Shown here in pieces: positions 58,126 through 64,000 of a DNA stretch of 64,000 bases. Source of the DNA: Candidatus Neomarinimicrobiota bacterium (GTDB lineage Bacteria > Fidelibacterota > Marinisomatia > Marinisomatales > TCS55); assembly GCA_018651745.1 (NCBI GenBank), contig JABIDL010000037.1:1-64000 (forward strand), given 5' to 3'. The notes beneath the pieces were generated by a model that was not told the DNA's origin, ran no database searches, and saw only the letters and a list, made by a program, of their open reading frames with translations. Positions within the stretch are counted from its first letter, which is position 1. Each line of letters opens with the position of its first letter. Both the position numbers and the translations under genes were made by a program.

Positions 58126-59047
58126 ACCGCCGGTACTTAATCCAAACGCAACCATTGGAATTGTGAGCCCATCATCTTGGATGAAGGAATCTGACTTAAA
58201 AACCAGCGTTTTTGTTTTTGAGAATAAAGGATATAAACTGGTTTTAGGGAAAAGTGTATTTTTGAAAGATAACACTTATGCGGGGACACCCCAAGAAAGA
58301 GCAGATGATATCAATGGCATGTTTGCAAATCCGGATATTGATGCCATTATTTGTGCACGCGGCGGATATGGCGCCAACCGAGTTTTACCCCTTCTGGATT
58401 ATGACCTCATCAAATCGAATCCGAAAATATTTATAGGTTACAGCGATATAACTGCTTTTCTAACATCCATTACCCAAACTACCGGACTTGTTACCTTTCA
58501 TGGTCCCATGCTGTCTAGCTTTAATAAAGGGATGGTGGAATATAATTTTGATCTCATGGAAAAAACGCTATTTGGAAATGAATCTGTAACCATCTCGCCT
58601 CCACCAGAATTGCAAGCTCGTGTTTTAAAACCCGGTAAAGCAGAAGGCCCCATTTGGGGTGGAAATATGTGTCTTTTGATCAATCGATTGGGGACTGAAG
58701 ATCAACTTGATACAGATGGTGCCATTCTATTTATTGAAGACGTTGATGAATATTTGTACGCATTCGATCGTATGCTCGTCCACATGAAAGAAGCCGGTAT
58801 GTTTGACAATATTAAAGCACTCATTATAGGTGAATTGCTTGACATGAAAGATTATGATGATCCATTTGGAAAATCCACAGATGAAATAGTTATAGATGTG
58901 TGTGGTGATTTGAATATTCCCATTATTTCTAATTTTCCCTGCGGACATGGCATTTTTCAAGCAACAATCCCCATTTCAGTTCCAGTTCAATTGGATGCGA
59001 AAACTGATATACCATCCTTAACGTTATTAGAATCGCCGGTTAAATAA
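58118..59047 (+). CDS. ldcA: Cytoplasmic LD-carboxypeptidase
   Basis: Family S66 serine peptidase that removes the terminal D-Ala from L,D-linked murein tetrapeptides during recycling. Catalytic triad: Ser109 (IGYSDITAF), Glu207 (LFIEDVDEYLYAFDR), His277 (NFPCGHG). The ARGGYGANR phrase is typical. There is no signal peptide, so it works in the cytoplasm as E. coli LdcA does. The ATG lies inside the end of dacB (8-base overlap). A second, exported paralogue is at 62941-63972. Confidence 0.95.
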   Translation: MIKPPVLNPNATIGIVSPSSWMKESDLKTSVFVFENKGYKLVLGKSVFLKDNTYAGTPQERADDINGMFANPDIDAIICARGGYGANRVLPLLDYDLIKSNPKIFIGYSDITAFLTSITQTTGLVTFHGPMLSSFNKGMVEYNFDLMEKTLFGNESVTISPPPELQARVLKPGKAEGPIWGGNMCLLINRLGTEDQLDTDGAILFIEDVDEYLYAFDRMLVHMKEAGMFDNIKALIIGELLDMKDYDDPFGKSTDEIVIDVCGDLNIPIISNFPCGHGIFQATIPISVPVQLDAKTDIPSLTLLESPVK

Positions 59048-59058
59048 GGAAAAAATAA

Positions 59059-59655
59059 ATGCTGAATTACATTTGGTTTGGAATGATGCTAATCGCTGTT
59101 GTAATTGGCGCGTTCACAGGGAATATTGATGCAGTCACAGAAGCGGCAGTCAATATGGCAAAAGTGGCCGTGGAGTTGGCGATTGGATTGATTGGTATTA
59201 TGGCGCTTTGGCTGGGTATCATGAAAATTGCAGAAGAATCTGGACTCATTCGTCTCATTGCCAAAGGATTGCGCCCCATCACCATTCGACTTTTCCCTGA
59301 TGTGCCGGAAGATCATCCTGCGATTGGATCGATTGTATTAAATATGTCTGCCAATATTCTTGGGTTGGGAAATGCTGCCACGCCACTTGGTTTAAAAGCA
59401 ATGGAAGAACTCCAAGAATTAAATCCAAACAAAGAAACCGCCACCAACGCAATGTGTATGTTTTTAGCCGTGAATACGTCCAGCGTTCAACTCATTTTAC
59501 CGGCAACGGTAGTGGCGCTGATGGGTGCACAATCCAGTCAGATATTTATCACCACCATTATTGCAACAAGTATGTCCACCGTTGCGGCTATTGTTTCTAT
59601 CAAATTTTTAGAGAAAAGAAAAAGATTTTCTTTTGAGCAAGGAAACGAACTATGA
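59059..59655 (+). CDS. spmA: SpmA-like nucleoside-recognition-domain membrane protein
   Basis: 198 residues with several membrane helices and a Gate/nucleoside-recognition domain: GLIGIMALWLGIMKIAEESGLI and the conserved NMSANILGLGNAATPLGLKAM. AAGGAA lies 7 bases before the ATG. In Bacillus subtilis spmA and spmB are in the dacB operon and are needed for spore core dehydration and cortex structure. Here they sit with another D,D-peptidase gene in what looks like a non-sporulating Gram-negative. The biochemical role is unknown; a transporter-like function is plausible. Confidence 0.92.
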   Translation: MLNYIWFGMMLIAVVIGAFTGNIDAVTEAAVNMAKVAVELAIGLIGIMALWLGIMKIAEESGLIRLIAKGLRPITIRLFPDVPEDHPAIGSIVLNMSANILGLGNAATPLGLKAMEELQELNPNKETATNAMCMFLAVNTSSVQLILPATVVALMGAQSSQIFITTIIATSMSTVAAIVSIKFLEKRKRFSFEQGNEL

Positions 59656-60200
59656 TTGATTCATTTGTAAACGGCGTAAACGAAATTTCAAAATACATTA
59701 TTCCTTTTTTACTCGTAGGAATTCCGTTTTATGGTCTGGCAATTAAAAAGGTAAAAGTGTATGAATCTTTTGTAGAAGGCGCAAAGGACGGATTTACAAT
59801 TGCTGTTAGAATTATTCCTTACCTTGTAGCAATTCTGGTTGCAATCGGAATGTTCCGAGCGTCCGGCGCACTGGATGTTTTACTAAATTTTCTAACGCCT
59901 GTTTTAACATTCATTGGTTTTCCACCTGAGAATCTTCCATTGGCATTAATGCGGCCTTTATCCGGAAGTGGATCATTGGGTCTTTTGACAGATTTGATTC
60001 ATCAGCATGGCGCGGATTCTCTGATTGCAAAAATTGGCGCCACTATGTTTGGCTCTACTGAAACCACCTTTTATGTTTTGGCTGTTTATTTTGGATCTGT
60101 TGGTATTCGAAAAACGCGACATGCTTTGATTGCAGGACTCATTGCAGATGCGGTTGGTGTTTTAAGTGCCGTTTATGTGTGCAGATTCTTTTTTAGTTAA
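59652..60200 (+). CDS. spmB: SpmB-like nucleoside-recognition-domain membrane protein
   Basis: 182 residues and polytopic, with the SpmB phrases YIIPFLLVGIPFYGL, VRIIPYLVAILVAIGMFRASG, LMRPLSGSGSLG and GSTETTFYVLAVYFGSVG. The ATG overlaps the spmA stop (ATGA), so the two subunits are probably made together, as in other bacteria where SpmA and SpmB are fused or adjacent. It converges with the NlpC/P60 gene 7 bases away. No sporulation gene is visible. Confidence 0.93.
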   Translation: MIDSFVNGVNEISKYIIPFLLVGIPFYGLAIKKVKVYESFVEGAKDGFTIAVRIIPYLVAILVAIGMFRASGALDVLLNFLTPVLTFIGFPPENLPLALMRPLSGSGSLGLLTDLIHQHGADSLIAKIGATMFGSTETTFYVLAVYFGSVGIRKTRHALIAGLIADAVGVLSAVYVCRFFFS

Positions 60201-60206
60201 GGCAAT

Positions 60207-62837
60207 TTACTTCAGTAACATCATTTTTTGCACCACACGAAATGAGCCACTAACCATTTCAACAAAATATACCCCACTGGCTTGCTTAGAACCGTTCCAT
60301 TGGATCTCATGGATTCCAGGATTAAGCCACCCATCCACCAATGTTGCAACCAAACGACCGGCAATATCGTAAATGTTCAATTGTAGAGGCGAGTCATGTC
60401 TCGCCCCTACAGGAATATCAAATCGAATCGTGGTGGTTGGATTGAATGGGTTTGGAAAATTCGGATAAAGAGAGAACTGTTTTGGCTGCATGTTTGGTGT
60501 ATCATTAGTTAACTGAACGTTAAATCCAAAGAAGCTCAAAATCCGCCCTGCCAAATTAATTTTTTCCTGATCATTATATATTGTTTCAAATGGAAAACCC
60601 ATTAAAACCACACGTGCATTTTCCTGGCTCCCTGGGACAGGTCCGATAAACTGGGTTGCCGCAATCAATCCATTTGCATAAAGCAATGCAGATTCTGACC
60701 CTCCCATTAATGAAAAAGCATCCGGATAATTTTCAGGATACACGCCATAATTTCCATTATCATAATGAAGGGTTAGTCCATTAAAAACGGTACTTTCAGC
60801 GCCATGAACGGTATATGAATTGGCATCATCTACATTGTAATCAGTTTTTAGATAATCATGAATGAAACTGCGATCTGAGGACGAGCCCTGTTCATCCAAA
60901 TCCCAAGCTACTTCCGAACCTGAAATAAAAATCTGCCCACCTTGAGATAAATAATCTTTCACTTTATTTTGTTCAACAGCATTAAATGTTTCATGCTCCG
61001 TACTTTCATCACCCAAAAGCCAAAAAACTGCAGTATAATTATTCAAATTAACTGAGTCCGAAATGATGGCATCATTATCTGCAGTGTCGAAAGAATATCC
61101 CCAGGGTTGGATCGCCAAACCCATCCGTTTAGAAAAATTGTGATACGGAAGTGCATAACTGCCATTCGTTCGGTCAAACCCGTCCACTATTAATATATTG
61201 CCCGATTCGCCAGATTGAAATGTGCCATAGATATCTGAAGAAAAACTTTCAGTTATACTATCATTTGCTGAAACGCTAGTTATTTTATAAAAAGCTGGAA
61301 CCTCATTTTCATTGGAAAGAGTTAAATATGATTTATCTGAGCTCATTTCATTGAGAATATTCCACAAATCTCCGCCATTTTGAGTATAAATATGAAACCC
61401 GAAAATTGATTCCGGGTCTTGAATATTCCATTGCAATGCAATGCTATCTGTCCAAACGACTGAATGAATATCAGTTCGTGGAATTGTCGCCGGGTTGCCC
61501 TCCATGCCTACATAATATCTTGGTGTATAAGCTGTCAATTGACTCAAATTATAGGTTCGGTAGCTAACTTTCCAATCCGCTGCAGATGCCTCCACAGTTA
61601 AATAAGTCCCGTCTGTATTTCGCAAAATGACCATTCTGACATGCCCAACTTTATGGATGGCATCGCCCGGACCCAAATCGTTCCAATTGGTATAAGCGAT
61701 CGTTATGCCATCGTCCATCATAGCTGTAGAATAATGCGATGACAAATTCCAACATCGTGAAACAAAACCGGAGCAATCCACTCCAACAGCATAATCGCTA
61801 ACACAATAATTCACAGAACAACTTGTTGCGTTGTCTCCTGCATATTTTCCATTACTTATTCCATTATTAAATCCGTCCAATGTATAAAACCCGCCCCATT
61901 GATAAGGCGCATGATAATTGGTACCAACTTGTATCCAGCTCGGCGTTTCTACTGTTACGCCATTTGGATCGGTAATAGGACCACCGGTAATGTTCTCTGC
62001 GACAGCATCCCAGCTATAACTCACATAAGCATCCGCCATTGCCAATGCTTCCGTCGGTGTTACTTGCGGATAAATAATAGACTCTCTATCATCTTCTTGA
62101 GGCGGTTCAGGCTCCGGGAACAGATTTGGCGATTTATTATAATGAATCCCTTCCCATAAATAATCCGGGAATGAATAAATAGGGATATTTTCATATTCCT
62201 TCCCGTTTTGAATCCATCCATTGATGGTTACGCCAGATTCTCTTGTATTCATTATAAAAAGATTACCGGCACTGTCAATGTAAAATGGATTTTCAATGTG
62301 AGTAAAATCTACGTTTGGAATTTCAAAAATAGCGTGCGCCACTCCGTGAGAATTGTACAAGCCAATGGATCTTTTTACGTCTAATGGAATTTGTTTTGTG
62401 ATGGTTTCTACGTAAATATAATGGAAACCTTCTGCATTTTTACCAAGATAGTTTCCCGATCCAATGACGCTAGATTGAATAATCGAAAAAGAAAAATCTT
62501 TTCCTGTAATTTGGAGGGTATGATCATTATTTCTGACAACCGTTCCTTGAGCATCTTTTTCAGGTGGTTGGAGAATTCGTGATTGTTTGAGCGGTTCGGT
62601 TTTAACAAGTTTAGTGTGTTTGAATATTTTTTGAATTTTGGCAATAGGATCTATTATTGTAACGTCTTGACCAACTACAGAAAAGGATGTTGGCCCCATT
62701 CTAAACCCAGGTATATCCTTGATTTGAATTGTTGAATCTTCAATCCCCCAAGGGACAAACAAGATTTCATCATAAGCATATTGGGCAATGATGGGGCTGG
62801 TGGCAACTGCCGTTATAAAAATAAGATTTTTCAACAT
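60207..62837 (-). CDS. T9SS-exported NlpC/P60-like cysteine peptidase or amidase
   Basis: 876 residues with a signal peptide ending SPIIAQ, an uncharacterised N-terminal region (about 20-260), then an NlpC/P60-like papain-fold domain (about 265-440) with Cys355 (VDCSGFVSRCW), His399 (KVGHVRMV) and a possible third residue Glu416 (VEASA). NlpC/P60 enzymes cut murein stem peptides. A fibronectin-like linker is followed by a module of about 230 residues (about 545-770, starting ILIVDGFDRTNG) shared with the GH18 protein, and a T9SS sorting domain (about 785-876). A palindromic repeat lies in frame within the sorting domain (60383-60410). The catalytic domain family is likely but less certain than the rest. 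Confidence 0.82.
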   Translation of the reverse strand: MLKNLIFITAVATSPIIAQYAYDEILFVPWGIEDSTIQIKDIPGFRMGPTSFSVVGQDVTIIDPIAKIQKIFKHTKLVKTEPLKQSRILQPPEKDAQGTVVRNNDHTLQITGKDFSFSIIQSSVIGSGNYLGKNAEGFHYIYVETITKQIPLDVKRSIGLYNSHGVAHAIFEIPNVDFTHIENPFYIDSAGNLFIMNTRESGVTINGWIQNGKEYENIPIYSFPDYLWEGIHYNKSPNLFPEPEPPQEDDRESIIYPQVTPTEALAMADAYVSYSWDAVAENITGGPITDPNGVTVETPSWIQVGTNYHAPYQWGGFYTLDGFNNGISNGKYAGDNATSCSVNYCVSDYAVGVDCSGFVSRCWNLSSHYSTAMMDDGITIAYTNWNDLGPGDAIHKVGHVRMVILRNTDGTYLTVEASAADWKVSYRTYNLSQLTAYTPRYYVGMEGNPATIPRTDIHSVVWTDSIALQWNIQDPESIFGFHIYTQNGGDLWNILNEMSSDKSYLTLSNENEVPAFYKITSVSANDSITESFSSDIYGTFQSGESGNILIVDGFDRTNGSYALPYHNFSKRMGLAIQPWGYSFDTADNDAIISDSVNLNNYTAVFWLLGDESTEHETFNAVEQNKVKDYLSQGGQIFISGSEVAWDLDEQGSSSDRSFIHDYLKTDYNVDDANSYTVHGAESTVFNGLTLHYDNGNYGVYPENYPDAFSLMGGSESALLYANGLIAATQFIGPVPGSQENARVVLMGFPFETIYNDQEKINLAGRILSFFGFNVQLTNDTPNMQPKQFSLYPNFPNPFNPTTTIRFDIPVGARHDSPLQLNIYDIAGRLVATLVDGWLNPGIHEIQWNGSKQASGVYFVEMVSGSFRVVQKMMLLK
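60383..60410. repeat. 28-base palindrome in coding sequence of the T9SS domain
   Basis: GTAGAGGCGAG (60383-60393) and CTCGCCCCTAC (60400-60410) pair around a 6-base loop. The single non-Watson-Crick position becomes a G-U pair in the minus-strand mRNA. On the coding strand it reads Val-Gly-Ala-Arg-His-Asp-Ser-Pro-Leu. Compared with the other T9SS sorting domains in the window the loop is about four residues longer here. Confidence 0.85.
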
Positions 62838-62940
62838 AACAGAAATGTACGAACTTTATTTGACCGAAATCCATATCATAATCATTTATTATACCTATTA
62901 TTCATCTGTTTTGATTGAGGATTATTTATTAAAATCACCT

Positions 62941-63972
62941 GTGCGGAATAATTTCTTAATTCTCAGTAAATATAAAGTAACTCTTGTTTTCCTTTTCTTA
63001 TTTTGTTGTCTATTTGCAGAAGAAATTCCCAATCGACTAACTCCCGGGGATACAATTATCTTCGTTGCTCCTTCTGGGGGATTAGATAATAAACGAATTT
63101 CGCGGGCAAAGCGAAGATTGGAAAAGCGTGGATATATTGTTTTGTATGCAGATGATTTATTGCGTTCTCATGGATATTTAGGTGGGACCGATGATCGTCG
63201 TGTAGAAGAATTTATGGACGCTTGGAAGAATCCGAATGTAAAAGCAATTTTCCCCGGCACAGGAGGGTATGGGACAACTCGGATTTTAGATAAAATTGAT
63301 TTTAATATGATCAAAGAAAATCCAAAAATCTTGGTCGGATTTAGTGACATTACCGGGCTGCATTTAGCGATTAACAAAATGGCAGAACTGATTACATTTC
63401 ATACACCAAGTCCGATGTATGGTTTAGGGAGCATTGGAAACCTTTCACCGGTTTCAGATCATTATTTCTGGAAAGCTATTGAACAGGATAATCCAAATGG
63501 ATACATAATCGATGTAAAACCATTTGATCTTGATGAATCCATTATCACACTTCACGGCGGGAAAGGAAGGGGAGAGCTTATTGGTGGGAATTTATCATTG
63601 ATCAATACTTTAATGGGAACACCGTATGAAATTGAAACCGATGGAAAAATTCTATTTATCGAAGATGTGGGCGAAGCGCCGTATCGCATCGACAGGTATC
63701 TTTCTCAATTAAGATTAGCAGGAAAACTTGACAATCTTAAAGGAGTTATCTTGGGGAAATTTACTAGAAGGGCAGATGAACCACCCGATGATAAAAATAG
63801 TTTTAGTATGATGGAAGTATTAGAACAATATTTTTCACATCTTGGAGTGCCGGTTCTTGCCAACTTCCCCATCGGGCATCATAAATACAATATTTCCCTA
63901 CCGATAGGTATTCTGGCCGAACTTGATGCAGATAAACAAATAATTCAAATTTTACATAATCCCACCAAATAA
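62941..63972 (+). CDS. Exported LD-carboxypeptidase paralogue
   Basis: Family S66 peptidase with Ser135 (counted from GTG 62941; VGFSDITG), Glu in LFIEDVGEAPYRIDR and His in NFPIGHH. The frame is open back to 62788, but the upstream part overlaps the divergent gene. GTG 62941 yields a clean signal peptide ending FCCLFA-EE, so I place the start there, with moderate certainty; no good Shine-Dalgarno sequence is seen. Unlike the cytoplasmic paralogue at 58118 it should act in the periplasm, perhaps on released or exogenous murein peptides. It is divergent from the NlpC/P60 gene, so they may share a promoter region. Confidence 0.88.
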   Translation: MRNNFLILSKYKVTLVFLFLFCCLFAEEIPNRLTPGDTIIFVAPSGGLDNKRISRAKRRLEKRGYIVLYADDLLRSHGYLGGTDDRRVEEFMDAWKNPNVKAIFPGTGGYGTTRILDKIDFNMIKENPKILVGFSDITGLHLAINKMAELITFHTPSPMYGLGSIGNLSPVSDHYFWKAIEQDNPNGYIIDVKPFDLDESIITLHGGKGRGELIGGNLSLINTLMGTPYEIETDGKILFIEDVGEAPYRIDRYLSQLRLAGKLDNLKGVILGKFTRRADEPPDDKNSFSMMEVLEQYFSHLGVPVLANFPIGHHKYNISLPIGILAELDADKQIIQILHNPTK

Positions 63973-64000
63973 TTCCAGGTAATTAGTAAACCATTACCAA

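Noticed and set aside
59059-60200. SpmA/SpmB as evidence of sporulation
   Set aside because: No other sporulation gene is seen and the genome style is Gram-negative; the proteins occur in non-sporulators.

Overview
The window comes from a Gram-negative, AT-rich bacterium of the Fibrobacterota-Chlorobiota-Bacteroidota (FCB) type. Candidatus Marinimicrobia/Neomarinimicrobiota (SAR406) is my best guess. The reasons are seven large exported proteins that end in a type IX secretion (T9SS)/FlgD-like sorting domain (NPFNP near its start, KM-hydrophobic-LK at the end), a PorV/PorQ-family outer-membrane protein, two TonB-dependent receptors with carboxypeptidase-regulatory-like N-termini, several lipoproteins, and menaquinone genes. 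The assignment is from protein style, not from a marker gene. I saw no rRNA, tRNA, CRISPR array, phage gene or intact insertion sequence. Genes are densely packed and no gap exceeds 300 bases.

Layout. (1) 1-11,030, plus strand: the end of an exported protein, a TlpA-like thioredoxin, a CsgG/LpoB-like protein, a 2,009-residue T9SS protein with a type I copper domain, a FecR-domain protein and a CHASE2 adenylate cyclase. A perfect CRP-type palindrome lies in front of the LpoB-like gene. (2) 11,124-25,648, plus strand: mainly housekeeping. It holds a flavin-oxidase-like/MenA fusion, MenG, CarA, TypA/BipA, an ABC exporter pair with a LolA-like protein, CarB, MtaB and an ABC-F ATPase. (3) 25,661-28,746, minus strand: glycine decarboxylase GcvP and a small cupin. 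(4) 28,877-35,069, plus strand: a tightly overlapping run of lysA, a GH18 glycosidase, a NamZ-type exo-muramidase (DUF1343) and an M14 metallocarboxypeptidase, which I read as a peptidoglycan-catabolism operon. (5) 35,074-51,505, minus strand: a surface/export region with three T9SS cargo proteins, two TonB receptors, a TlpA-like lipoprotein and a PorV/Q protein. (6) 51,666-63,972: a class-C beta-lactamase-like lipoprotein, a large FG-GAP/ASPIC lipoprotein, then a PBP4-LdcA-SpmA-SpmB operon, a T9SS NlpC/P60-like protein and an exported second LD-carboxypeptidase.

How the genes fit together. The strongest theme is murein chemistry. Two gene groups together carry a glucosaminidase-like enzyme, an exo-muramidase, an M14 peptidase, a DD-peptidase, two LD-carboxypeptidases (one cytoplasmic, one exported), an NlpC/P60-like enzyme and DAP decarboxylase. 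Two of these enzymes share a module of about 230 residues that I cannot name. The most unusual DNA-level signals are two near-perfect palindromes of 28-30 bases inside coding sequence (carB and the NlpC/P60 gene). Both start GTAGGG, end CTAC and are read in the same frame, and they resemble a protein-coding palindromic repeat family. Nothing here is obviously a wholly new machine. The most promising leads are the lysA-GH18-NamZ-M14 operon, the spmAB-PBP4 pairing in a probable non-spore-former, the coding palindromes and the shared module.
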